DNA of 64,000 nt. It comes from Pirellulales bacterium (GTDB taxonomy: Bacteria; Planctomycetota; Planctomycetia; Pirellulales; PALSA-1355). The DNA lies in the NCBI GenBank assembly GCA_022844125.1, contig JALHMI010000008.1:248001-312000 (forward strand), read 5' to 3'. Of this stretch, positions 26,366-34,393 are shown one piece after another (the stretch's first letter is position 1; every line of letters starts with the position of its first letter). The notes under the pieces are model-generated. The model saw only the letters and a list, made by a program, of their open reading frames with translations, searched no databases and had not been told where the DNA came from. The translations under genes and the position numbers were made by a program.

Positions 26366-28309
26366 TTACCTCGTGCTGAGCTGGTGGTTAGTGATGTTGT
26401 CGAGATGTGCGCCGTCGGGCTCGCCTGTGCCTGGTGACTCTTCGCCGATCAATTTGCCGCTTGTGCGAACGTAGCACGGGTTGAGCTTTACGCCGGTACC
26501 GCTAACGGGGCTGCTGGGTGGGTCTTCATTTGGAGGGGGGAGATCGCCAGCATATTCGAGAATGTTGGGGTCGTACTCCGTGACAATTCCGTAGGCTCGG
26601 TCCGGTCCGCCGGAGTAGATAAAGGGAATCAAGCCAAAATTAGCAGTCTCGGTTTCAGGGTAGCTGTTGTTCGGATAGACGCCGCGTGAATCAAATGGGT
26701 CGGGATTGAGAATTGCGATCAAGTCACTTGTCTGGGGTGCGCCTGCGCTAAATGGCGGGGTATAACCGTTTGGCGTCTGACAAGTAAAGATTGCAGACAC
26801 ACTATTGTGCTGGTAGCCGACGATCTGCCCCATTTTATTGCCGTCAATGTGTTTGGTTGTCGGGTCGATCACTGCCAAAGCACCGCCTACATAGCTACCT
26901 GGCGTCGTCGAAAATCGCTCTCCGTTGAACGTCACTGTCACAGTTTGGCCGGCCGTACTAGGGATGGATGGCTGCGTTACCCCGCGTACTTGCAACCCGC
27001 TGGTCAGTCCAGGCGCCCAGCGCAGGAAGCGGATCGGACGGTCCCAGGCGTCCAGGAATTCAGGGAAGCCATCGTTGTCGATATCTCCGACGTCACCCGC
27101 CTTGAAGAAGTCGCGCGAGTCGCCTTCTTGCGCCAGCGTTTCCATCACGATCATGTACAAACACTCGGCCCCCTGAAAATCTTCCTTGCTTACGTCGCGG
27201 GCGTATTCGTACGGTCCAGTCGCAGCCTGTCCAGTTACCGCCTGCCACTTCCGCTGATAGGCCAGAAACGCCGATGGAGGTTGCATTTTGTCAGCGACAG
27301 GCCAATCGAGCGGCGATACTGGCGGGTTGCGAACATCGGCCCAGCGGTCGGGCATCTCCATCCGCATCAGGTCGCGGAGGCATTCTAGCCGCATCCGAGC
27401 CATTTCTTTTGGAAGGGCGGTCCCGTCAAACTGGATCGGCACGCGCCGCGTTTTGTATTCGTCGTAGCGCCGCATGATGATGTTGTTCAGCTTGGCAATC
27501 AGAGCCCGCGTGCGGTGGGCCTTGGCGGTTTCCTGCGACTGGAACATCGCGAACAACATCATGCTGGCCAGGATCCCGATGATCGAGATCGTGATCAGCA
27601 GCTCAACCAGCGTGAACCCGCGGCGCGATCGTAGTAAGCACACTCCGTGTGCTGTAACGGAAGCGCGTTGGGCGTTCGACGAGCAATCGGCACTGTGGAA
27701 ATGGTCGCTGCTGGCTATCCGACTCGGCGGTTCTGCGACGGCACACGGAGTGTGCCTGCTACTTTGCAGCGTGAACCCGCGATGTAGTAAGCACACGCCG
27801 TGTGCTGTAACCGACTCACGTTGGGCGTTCGACGAGCAATCGGCATTGTGGAAATAGTCGCTGCTGGCTATCCGACTCGGCGGTTCTGCGACGGCACACG
27901 GCGTGTGCCTGCTACTTTGCAGCGTGAAGCCGCGCCGTAGTAAGCACACTCCGTGTGCTGTAACCGAATCACGCTGGGCGTTCGACGAGCTGTGGGCTGC
28001 GTGGAAGTGGTTAGCGCTGGCTATCCGACTCGGCGGTTCTGCGACGGCACACGGCGTGTGCCTGCTACTTTGCAGCGTGAACCCGCGCCGTAGTAAGCAC
28101 ACGCCGTGTGCTGTAACCGATTCACGCTGGGCGTTCGACGAGCTGTGGGCTGCGTGGAAGTGGTTGGCGCTGGCGATCCGACTCGGCGGTTCTGCGACGG
28201 CACACGGAGTGTGCCTGCTACTTTGCAGCGTGATCGCGCGCGCAGCGCGAGCCCGGGCCGGCGCGGGGCCGGCAGGAGCGATCGCGAATTGAGTGCGCGA
28301 GTGGATCAC
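26366..28309 (-). CDS. GspG/PilE-like prepilin with a ~231-residue leader made of four 51-residue repeats
   Basis: A 647-residue prepilin-like protein. The cleavage site RRG|FTLVELLITISIIGILASMMLF (Gly231, Glu at +5) and hydrophobic helix are canonical, and the mature part (~416 residues) is a globular exported domain. In front lie 29 ordinary residues and then four 51-residue repeats, each ending in a decoy motif RGFTLQ (about residues 74-80, 125-131, 176-182) without the Glu or the hydrophobic helix. The repeats are encoded by four 153-bp tandem DNA units. The ATG at 28309 overlaps the upstream stop (ATGA), supporting translation of the full leader. A GTG close to the true site (giving VCLLRSRRGFTL) is an alternative start. 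The leader would be removed by prepilin peptidase. Confidence 0.8.
   Translation of the reverse strand: MIHSRTQFAIAPAGPAPARARAARAITLQSSRHTPCAVAEPPSRIASANHFHAAHSSSNAQRESVTAHGVCLLRRGFTLQSSRHTPCAVAEPPSRIASANHFHAAHSSSNAQRDSVTAHGVCLLRRGFTLQSSRHTPCAVAEPPSRIASSDYFHNADCSSNAQRESVTAHGVCLLHRGFTLQSSRHTPCAVAEPPSRIASSDHFHSADCSSNAQRASVTAHGVCLLRSRRGFTLVELLITISIIGILASMMLFAMFQSQETAKAHRTRALIAKLNNIIMRRYDEYKTRRVPIQFDGTALPKEMARMRLECLRDLMRMEMPDRWADVRNPPVSPLDWPVADKMQPPSAFLAYQRKWQAVTGQAATGPYEYARDVSKEDFQGAECLYMIVMETLAQEGDSRDFFKAGDVGDIDNDGFPEFLDAWDRPIRFLRWAPGLTSGLQVRGVTQPSIPSTAGQTVTVTFNGERFSTTPGSYVGGALAVIDPTTKHIDGNKMGQIVGYQHNSVSAIFTCQTPNGYTPPFSAGAPQTSDLIAILNPDPFDSRGVYPNNSYPETETANFGLIPFIYSGGPDRAYGIVTEYDPNILEYAGDLPPPNEDPPSSPVSGTGVKLNPCYVRTSGKLIGEESPGTGEPDGAHLDNITNHQLSTR
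27631..28242. repeat. Four tandem 153-bp units of a palindrome-tipped element
   Basis: Units start at 27631, 27784, 27937 and 28090, exactly 153 bp apart. Each begins GTAGTAA, then a palindromic tip GCACAC-NNN-GTGTGC, ~88 bp of core, a second inverted palindromic tip, and CTGCTAC (132 bp). A 21-bp spacer containing GCAGCGTGAACCCGCG then follows, which on the coding strand spells RRGFTLQ. Units 1 and 2 are more alike, and units 3 and 4 are more alike. The tip loops are complementary within unit 1 (TCC/GGA) and within unit 2 (GCC/GGC), but are exchanged between units 3 and 4. The structure is REPIN- or MITE-like. No transposase is encoded. Confidence 0.92.
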
Positions 28310-29355
28310 GGCAGATCGTCTCCGAGCTTGGCAGCCGACGAGAAGTTCGTGGCATTATCGTCGTCGGTCATCGTCACGAGGTCATAGTTGATGCCGGACG
28401 GGTAGCGACGTGCGAAATCGTTCGGCGGAGGATCCTGGCCATACTTGCCATCGCCGCCCGCAGCGATGAGCTGAAATGAATCGGGATTGGCCCAGTCTTC
28501 CTGGCTGTTGAAGTCCTCGTTCGCGCAGGTCGAACCGTTGCCATTGCGATCGTGCCAATACGGCGCTGCAACGCCCGCATCGGTAAAGATCGGTGTCCCC
28601 GGCAGATTGAACTGGTTAGGCCGGGCCTCGGTGCTAGGTGCAACGGGTGCTGCAAACTCATAAAACCGCGAATCGAAATACACGATCGGCGGCGCGCCCG
28701 ATTCCCATACCGGAAAGGCCATCGTGGGATTGGTCGACGTGGTGTAGCGCGCGTTGACGGGGAAATACGACGGCGCGGGATTCGGCAACGCGCCGGTGTC
28801 GATGGTTCGCCCCGCCAGCCGCGTCTGATCGAACTCGAAGAAGTTGTTCGTGCGCTTCTGCGGAGTGGTACCGACTTCGTTACCACTGACGGGATCGATC
28901 GGTAAGCCCTTGACGCTCAGGATCGGAGCCGTGGGATCAGCGCTGAACCCTTGCAGCCAGAAGACAATCGCCTGGTCGGGGCGGAAGTTCTCCAGGTCAA
29001 TGCCCGCTGCTTCCAGGTCACGACGCAGACGAGCGTCGTCCGGGTTATATCGCTGAAAAGCCATCGCGAGATGCTGCTTGACGGCTTGCCGGCGCCGGTT
29101 CTGTTCCGCCGCGTCAACGGTCGGATCCCGAAACGCCAAATTACACGGCGGATAACTCCCGTACGTCTCCTTATAACGCTTCATCGCCGCGTCGATCTGG
29201 TCCAGCTCCGTCTTGATGGCCGTGGCTCGGGCGGTGCCCAGCGCTCGCATGACGGCCACCGTGCCCAGCGAGGCCAGGATGGCGATGATCGCGATCACGA
29301 CCAGCAGCTCGGTGAGCGTGAAACCGCGGCGGGGGTGTTTCGGGGGAAGCAACAT
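28306..29355 (-). CDS. GspG-like prepilin (pseudopilin) with normal leader
   Basis: A 349-residue prepilin-like protein with leader MLLPPKHPRRG (11 residues), then FTLTELLVVIAIIAILASLG with Glu at +5. This is followed by the GspG-like segment ATAIKTELDQIDAAMKRYKETYGSYPP, the strongest sign of a major-pseudopilin relative. Ordinary GspG is ~140 residues; here the C-terminal domain is about 200 residues longer. It is the first prepilin gene after GspF in transcription order, and overlaps the next gene by ATGA. It probably forms, or joins, the pseudopilus or pilus fibre together with the three following prepilins. Confidence 0.9.
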   Translation of the reverse strand: MLLPPKHPRRGFTLTELLVVIAIIAILASLGTVAVMRALGTARATAIKTELDQIDAAMKRYKETYGSYPPCNLAFRDPTVDAAEQNRRRQAVKQHLAMAFQRYNPDDARLRRDLEAAGIDLENFRPDQAIVFWLQGFSADPTAPILSVKGLPIDPVSGNEVGTTPQKRTNNFFEFDQTRLAGRTIDTGALPNPAPSYFPVNARYTTSTNPTMAFPVWESGAPPIVYFDSRFYEFAAPVAPSTEARPNQFNLPGTPIFTDAGVAAPYWHDRNGNGSTCANEDFNSQEDWANPDSFQLIAAGGDGKYGQDPPPNDFARRYPSGINYDLVTMTDDDNATNFSSAAKLGDDLP

Positions 29356-29464
29356 GACTGGGATCCTTCGTTTCGTGTTTGGCTCTGTTGGTTCGTTGTG
29401 CGTGCGGCGCCCTCTTGGCGTCGCACGCTGGGGGGATTCATGGAGAGCGGTTCGTGACGCAGTT

Positions 29465-29486
29465 CCCGGGCAAAGTATGCCCCGGG
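29465..29486. repeat. Short hairpin between gspF-like and gspG-like genes
   Basis: CCCGGGCA pairs with TGCCC(C)GGG with one bulged C. On the minus strand the sequence reads AAGCCCGGGGCATACTTTGC, matching the layout of the hairpins at 17961-17990 and 23321-23354. It lies in the 171-base gap between two genes of the same operon and could modulate relative expression. The rest of the gap shows nothing else. Confidence 0.5.
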
Positions 29487-29526
29487 CTTGGTGGATATCG
29501 CCGCGACCGCCGTACTTCTCCTCCCG

Positions 29527-30855
29527 TTAGCTCAGGTTGGTAATCAGGGCCACCAGCGGCATGAACAGTGCGATCACGATGAAGCCGACGGCGCCGCCCA
29601 GGAAGATGATCAACAGCGGTTCCATCAGGCTCACGAGGCTTTCGGTCAGCACCGAGACTTCTTCGTCGTAGGTGTCGGCCACCTTGTAGAGCATCGTGTC
29701 GAGCTCGCCGGTTTCTTCGCCCACGTCGACCATGTTGACGGTCAGGTCGTCGACGACGCGGGATCGCATTTTGCCCATGTAGATCAGCAGTCCGATCGGC
29801 CCGCCGCAGAAGAAGGCCCAGAAGAACGCCGCCATGGGATGGAACGACATCTGGGAGTATTCCTTCATGGGCTTGGCGATCGATTCGCCCTCGCGAATGG
29901 ATTCCGAGATCTTGGCGAACAGGTTCTCGAACACGGCGTTGCCGCTCGTTTCGCGGGTGATGTTCAGGCCTTCCAGAATCGGCACGCCCGAGGCCACCAG
30001 CGTGCCCAGGGTCCGGGTGGTGCGGGCGAGGATGTTCTTTTCCACGAGCTGGCCGAAAATCGGCATCTTCAGCAGGAACATATCCCAGCCGACGCGGCCG
30101 GCTTCGAACTTGCGCAACAGCTTGATGAACAGCCAGATACTGATCGGAATGCCGGGAATCAGGTACCAGTAGGTGACGGTCAGGTAGGAGACGGTCATCA
30201 GCATGATCGTCATCGGGGGGAGTTCGACTTCGAAGTCCTCGAAGATCGTCACGAAGCTGGGGACGATCTTGATCATGATGAACGTCAGAATGCCGACGGC
30301 CACCGAGATGACGACGATCGGATAGATCATCGCGCCTTTGATTTTGCGTTTGAGCGACTGGGCGCGTTCCTGGAAGTCGGCCAGGCGCTGCAGAATGAGT
30401 TCCAGCGCACCGCCGGCCTCACCGGCCTTGATCATGTTCACATACAGGCGGTTGAAGCACTTGGGCGACTTGGCCATGGCTTCGGAGAGCGTCGAGCCGC
30501 CTTCGATCTCGTCGCAGGTGTCCTGCAGGCTGACCTTGAGGCGGCCCCCCTTGCACTGCTGTTCGAGGATTCGCAGGCTGCGCAGAATCGGCAGACCGGC
30601 GTCCTGCAGAATCGAGAGCTGGCGGGTGAAGGTAGTGAGGACCTTGCTGTTGACGCCGCCGATGACGAAGCCGCGTTTCTTGCCCCCCTTGGCCTTCTCG
30701 GCGGCCACCTTCTTCTGCTTCTTGACGGCGATCTTGGTGACGAAGTAGCCCATCTGGCGAATCGTCGCCTGGGCTTCTTCTTCACTCACGGCCTCGATGA
30801 CGTCCTTGATCTCCTGACCGGTGGAGTCCATGGCCTCGAATTGATAGGTCGGCAT
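29527..30855 (-). CDS. Type II secretion / type IV pilus inner-membrane platform protein (GspF/PilC)
   Basis: A 442-residue GspF-family protein that couples the assembly ATPase to pilin polymerisation. It starts MPTYQFEAMDSTGQEIK, typical of the family. It carries two GspF domains (LSILQDAGLPILRSLRILE and VASGVPILEGLNITRETSGN), each with the GEETG-like segment and membrane helices (MIYPIVVISVAVGILTFIMI, LIIFLGGAVGFIVIALFMPL). In the second domain an extra ~25-residue hydrophobic segment (HPMAAFFWAFFCGGPIGLLIYM) precedes VGEETGELD. The ATG at 30855 has AGGAT about 10 bases upstream; a longer open frame reaching into the preceding gene is not coding. It lies between GspE- and GspG-like genes. 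Confidence 0.95.
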   Translation of the reverse strand: MPTYQFEAMDSTGQEIKDVIEAVSEEEAQATIRQMGYFVTKIAVKKQKKVAAEKAKGGKKRGFVIGGVNSKVLTTFTRQLSILQDAGLPILRSLRILEQQCKGGRLKVSLQDTCDEIEGGSTLSEAMAKSPKCFNRLYVNMIKAGEAGGALELILQRLADFQERAQSLKRKIKGAMIYPIVVISVAVGILTFIMIKIVPSFVTIFEDFEVELPPMTIMLMTVSYLTVTYWYLIPGIPISIWLFIKLLRKFEAGRVGWDMFLLKMPIFGQLVEKNILARTTRTLGTLVASGVPILEGLNITRETSGNAVFENLFAKISESIREGESIAKPMKEYSQMSFHPMAAFFWAFFCGGPIGLLIYMGKMRSRVVDDLTVNMVDVGEETGELDTMLYKVADTYDEEVSVLTESLVSLMEPLLIIFLGGAVGFIVIALFMPLVALITNLS

Positions 30856-30940
30856 GGCTGTGAGATCCTGGTTCTTGAAGACTCGAGGGTTTTGGGTAGT
30901 TGTCGGGCCGGTTGAGCCCGCATCGGTTCGTCTTGGGGAT

Positions 30941-32659
30941 TTAGCCTTCCATGACCGTTTCGCGGACGATTTCGTCCAGCGTCGTGGCGCCGTCTTCGGC
31001 GGCTCGCATGCCGGCGTCGCGCAGGGTGACCATGCCATAGCTGCGGGCCGCGTCGCGAAGTTCTTCGGTCGAAGCGTCTCGCATGATCATGTCGCGCAGG
31101 TTGTTGTTCATGACCATCAACTCGAACAAACCGACGCGGCCCTTGTAGCCCGTGTTGTTGCAGGCGTCGCAGCCGCGGCCGCGAAAGAAGTTCTTGCCGG
31201 CGACGTCCGAGGGCGTCAGGTCCAGGTCGGCCAGGGTCTCGCTGCTGGGGACGGTCGTCTCACGACACTGCGTGCAGATTCGCCGCACCAGCCGCTGGGC
31301 CAGAATGCCTTCGACCGTGGCCGTGATCAAAAACGACTGAATGCCCATGTCGCGCAGTCGGGTGACCGTGCTGGGGGCGTCGTTCGTGTGCAGCGTGCTG
31401 AACACGGTATGCCCCGTGAGCGAGGCCTGCACGGCGATCTCGGCCGTTTCGATGTCGCGAATTTCGCCCACCAGGATCTTGTCGGGATCTTGTCGCAGGA
31501 TGGCCCGCAGGCACATTGCGAAGGTGTTTCCGATCGACGAATCGATGGGCACCTGAATGATGCCGTCGATGTCGTACTCGATGGGGTCTTCGGTGGTGAT
31601 CAGCTTTTCAGTGATCACGTTCATCTCACTCAGCGCCGAGTACAGCGTGGTGGTCTTGCCCGAGCCCGTGGGACCGGTGACGAGGATGATCCCGTTGGGC
31701 TTGTGCATGATCTCGCGGAAGGCCTTCATGGTGGGCGCGTCCATGCCCACTTTGTTCAGGTCGAGCGACACCACCGAACGGTCGAGCACTCGCATGACGA
31801 CGCTCTCGCCGAACATCGTCGGCAGCACGCTCACGCGCAAGTCGACCGGGTGCCCGCCGACGGTCAGTTCGATGCGGCCGTCCTGCGGCATGCGCCGCTC
31901 GGCAATGTCGAGATTCGCCATGACCTTGATGCGGGTGGTGATCGCGAACGCCAGGTGGCGCGGCGGCGGCACCATTTCGTAGAGCACGCCGTCGGCCTTG
32001 ATGCGGATGCGGAACTCGTCTTCGAACGGCTCGAAGTGCAAGTCGCTGGCGTGGTCGCGAATCGCGATCAGCAGCACCATGTTCAGCAGCTTGCGGACCG
32101 GCGCGCTGTCGGCCAGGGCTTCGACGCTGGTCAGGTCGATCGGGCCTTCTTTACCGGCGGCGGCCGCGGCGGCTGCCAGTTCCTCGTCGGCGTCCAGGTC
32201 GGCCACGAGGGTTTCTACGCTCTCGGTATCCGAGGCATAGTAACGTTCGAGCGCCTTGAGGATTTCTCGCTCGGTGGCCACCACGGCGCGAATGTCGTAT
32301 CCCAGGAACGTACGCAGCTCGTCCTGAATCGCCAGGTTCTGCGGGTCGCACATCGCGATCGTCAGCGAACCGTCGCGAAACGCGATCGGCAGGATGCGAT
32401 ACATCTGGGCCATCGTCTCGGTCACCAGCCCCAGCACGTTCGGCGGGATGACGATGTCGGCCAGGCTGACGACCTGCATGCCCCACTGCTCGGCGACGGC
32501 CTGGGAAAGCTGCTCTTCGTTGATGAGGCCCTGGCTCTCGGCGAACTTGCCAATCAGGATGCCGGGAGCCGACCGGTGCTCTTCGAGAAGCGTTTCGAGT
32601 TGATCGTCGGAGATGAATCCGAGATCGACCAGAATCTGTCCCAGTCGACGCATTGCCAT
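30941..32659 (-). CDS. GspE/PilB-type assembly ATPase with MshEN N-terminal domain
   Basis: A 572-residue secretion ATPase powering pseudopilus or pilus assembly at the inner membrane. Residues ~4-70 form an MshEN-like domain (RLGQILVDLGFISDDQLETLL ... LIGKFAESQGLINEEQL), a fold known to bind cyclic di-GMP in relatives. The Walker A motif is GPTGSGKT (329-336), the Asp box EDPIEYD follows, Walker B is ILVGEIRD, and the His box ends STLHTNDA. A zinc-binding Cys tetrad (462, 465, 497, 500) is intact. It is 91 bases downstream of pilT and 85 upstream of gspF. It is one of two assembly-type ATPases in the cluster. Confidence 0.94.
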   Translation of the reverse strand: MAMRRLGQILVDLGFISDDQLETLLEEHRSAPGILIGKFAESQGLINEEQLSQAVAEQWGMQVVSLADIVIPPNVLGLVTETMAQMYRILPIAFRDGSLTIAMCDPQNLAIQDELRTFLGYDIRAVVATEREILKALERYYASDTESVETLVADLDADEELAAAAAAAGKEGPIDLTSVEALADSAPVRKLLNMVLLIAIRDHASDLHFEPFEDEFRIRIKADGVLYEMVPPPRHLAFAITTRIKVMANLDIAERRMPQDGRIELTVGGHPVDLRVSVLPTMFGESVVMRVLDRSVVSLDLNKVGMDAPTMKAFREIMHKPNGIILVTGPTGSGKTTTLYSALSEMNVITEKLITTEDPIEYDIDGIIQVPIDSSIGNTFAMCLRAILRQDPDKILVGEIRDIETAEIAVQASLTGHTVFSTLHTNDAPSTVTRLRDMGIQSFLITATVEGILAQRLVRRICTQCRETTVPSSETLADLDLTPSDVAGKNFFRGRGCDACNNTGYKGRVGLFELMVMNNNLRDMIMRDASTEELRDAARSYGMVTLRDAGMRAAEDGATTLDEIVRETVMEG

Positions 32660-32750
32660 GGAGAGTTACGCCTTCGTTGCTGAAGCGGTGCGGAACGGGG
32701 GAGCGAACGAATCTCGCTCGTCAGTCAGGTTTGCAGGTTGTCTTGCTCGG

Positions 32751-33905
32751 TTACTTCTTTTTGCCGTGTCCGTTGTCCTTGTCGCCTTTATCGTCCTTGT
32801 CGGCGTCGTCCTCATCGAACATCCCGCGCTCGGCGTTGGCAATCCGGGCGGCCAGTTCGTCGGGCGAGGCGGCCTTGGCCAGCAGGTCCTGCTTCGTGCA
32901 GTTGCCGGCCTTCCAGTGCCGGAACAGCGCGTCGTCAAGCAGAACCATGCCCTGCTTGGCGCCGGTCTGGATGGCCGAGTTGATGCGGAACGTTTTGTTT
33001 TCGCGAATCAGGTTGCCGATAGCCGAATTGCACACCAGCAGTTCGTGCGCGGCGACGCGGCCACCGCCGATCTTGGGAATCAGCGTTTGCGAGAGCACGC
33101 CGATGATCGAGGTGGAAAGCTGCGTGCGAATCTGATCCTGCTGGCTCGTGGGGAATACGTCGATGATACGGTTGACCGTGCCCTGGGCCCCGGTCGTGTG
33201 CAGCGTGCCGAACACGACGTGCCCCGTTTCGGCGGCGCTGATGGCCGCCTCGATCGTGGGCAAATCGCGAAGCTCGCCCACGAGGATGATGTCGGGATCT
33301 TGTCGCAGAGCGCGGCGCAGCGCTTCGGAAAAGCTGGGCACGTCGACGCCGATCTCGCGCTGGTTGACCGTCGATTTCTTGTTCGGATGGAAGAACTCGA
33401 TCGGATCTTCGATCGTGATGATGTGATGATCAAAGTTCTCGTTCAGGTAGTTGATCATGCTGGCCAGCGAGGTGCTCTTGCCGGAACCCGTCGGGCCCGT
33501 GACCAGGAACAAGCCGCGCGGGCGCTGGATGAGCCGTTCGCAGGCCGCCGGCAGCCCAAGCTGCTCCATGGTGAGCAGCTTGTTCGGGATCTGCCGCAGC
33601 ACCATCGCCACGTTGCCACGCTGCTTGAAGATCGAGACGCGGAAGCGGGCCAGGTCGCCAAACGCGAAGCCAAAGTCCGAACCGCCCACGGCCTGCAGTT
33701 CCTGCTGGCAGCGGTCGGGGGTGATGCTCTTCATCAGCGACTGGGTGTCGGACGGCTCGAGCACCTTGGTCTTGAGCTTGACCATGTGGCCGTCGTGCCG
33801 AATCACGGGGGGCTGGCCCACCGTGATGTGCAAGTCGCTGGCGCCCTGCCGCACGACCGCGTGCAGCAGCTTATCAATATGAATGGTCTCGGCGGTTGTC
33901 GACAC
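32751..33905 (-). CDS. pilT: Pilus retraction ATPase PilT
   Basis: A 384-residue twitching-motility ATPase that depolymerises type IV pili. It begins with the PilT-type ASDLHITVG segment (22-30), has Walker A GPTGSGKS (137-144), EDPIEFFH, a Walker B region ILVGELRDL and HVVFGTLHTTGA. It lacks the MshEN and Cys-tetrad regions of assembly ATPases, as expected for PilT. The C-terminus has a ~25-residue highly charged Asp/Lys tail (DEDDADKDDKGDKD) not usual in PilT. It is followed by a GspE/PilB-like ATPase and preceded by a second PilB-like gene, so this cluster is more likely a retractable pilus than a pure secretion system. Confidence 0.93.
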   Translation of the reverse strand: MSTTAETIHIDKLLHAVVRQGASDLHITVGQPPVIRHDGHMVKLKTKVLEPSDTQSLMKSITPDRCQQELQAVGGSDFGFAFGDLARFRVSIFKQRGNVAMVLRQIPNKLLTMEQLGLPAACERLIQRPRGLFLVTGPTGSGKSTSLASMINYLNENFDHHIITIEDPIEFFHPNKKSTVNQREIGVDVPSFSEALRRALRQDPDIILVGELRDLPTIEAAISAAETGHVVFGTLHTTGAQGTVNRIIDVFPTSQQDQIRTQLSTSIIGVLSQTLIPKIGGGRVAAHELLVCNSAIGNLIRENKTFRINSAIQTGAKQGMVLLDDALFRHWKAGNCTKQDLLAKAASPDELAARIANAERGMFDEDDADKDDKGDKDNGHGKKK

Positions 33906-34393
33906 GCTTTCCGTCCTCTCTAACTTTCACGGGCCTGACTGGCCGCTCGGGGCGTCCCAAGGCCGGGACTTCCGACGCGGCGCGTTGATCGGCGAATATG
34001 CACGAACTTATCGCGAATAACCTCCAGCGAATCCCGCAGGGAGTCGAGACCCGTTGGAGCCGTGTTGCACACTGTTCCGGTGTGGTGACACAAGTTCCGG
34101 TGTTCTGTCGGGACGAAGCTGGAACCAGCCGGCCCGATTTGCCAGAGGATTATTCGTGCGTACCAGACAAGCTGCCAAGCCGCCGCCAGCCTTGCGACGA
34201 ACTCCGATCGTGCACCTGGCTGCCCTGTGCAGAGCTGCGACGGGCATGGGGACGGTGGCACTTGTGCGGTAAGTTGTTTGTTCCTGGGGATAGGTTGCGG
34301 TGGTCGTCCCTTTGCTGCTGGCGGTTGTTGCCCCGCGTTGATCGGCCCGACCCCCGGGTAATTGCCAGGGACCGAGCGTGGCGTTCGGGTTGG
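33906..34393. other. Intergenic region upstream of pilT with a 10-bp direct repeat
   Basis: This 488-base gap holds no convincing gene. GTTCCGGTGT occurs twice, at 34074-34083 and 34094-34103, 20 bases apart centre to centre, about 170 bases upstream of pilT. That spacing is close to two helical turns and would suit an operator. No clear sigma-70 or sigma-54 promoter could be assigned. The PilB-like gene upstream may read through it. Confidence 0.35.

Noticed and set aside
27631-28242. CRISPR array
   Set aside because: Units are 153 bp without unique spacers, cores are homologous across units, and no cas genes are near.
27474-28292. Plus-strand open frames through the 153-bp repeats
   Set aside because: They are the complement of repeat DNA, have no ribosome sites and end with the array; the minus strand carries the prepilin gene.
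30856-31038. Longer start for the GspF-like protein
   Set aside because: The added 61 residues overlap the end of the GspE gene; MPTYQFEA at 30855 is the family start with a ribosome site.
29488-32683. Very long open frames on the plus strand opposite gspF and gspE
   Set aside because: The minus strand encodes clear GspF and GspE proteins; the opposing frames are by-products of high GC codon bias and have no recognisable domains.
34245-34265. Sigma-54 promoter (GGTGGCAC...)
   Set aside because: The -24 half looks plausible, but no TTGC -12 element follows at the right distance, and it would point away from both neighbouring genes.
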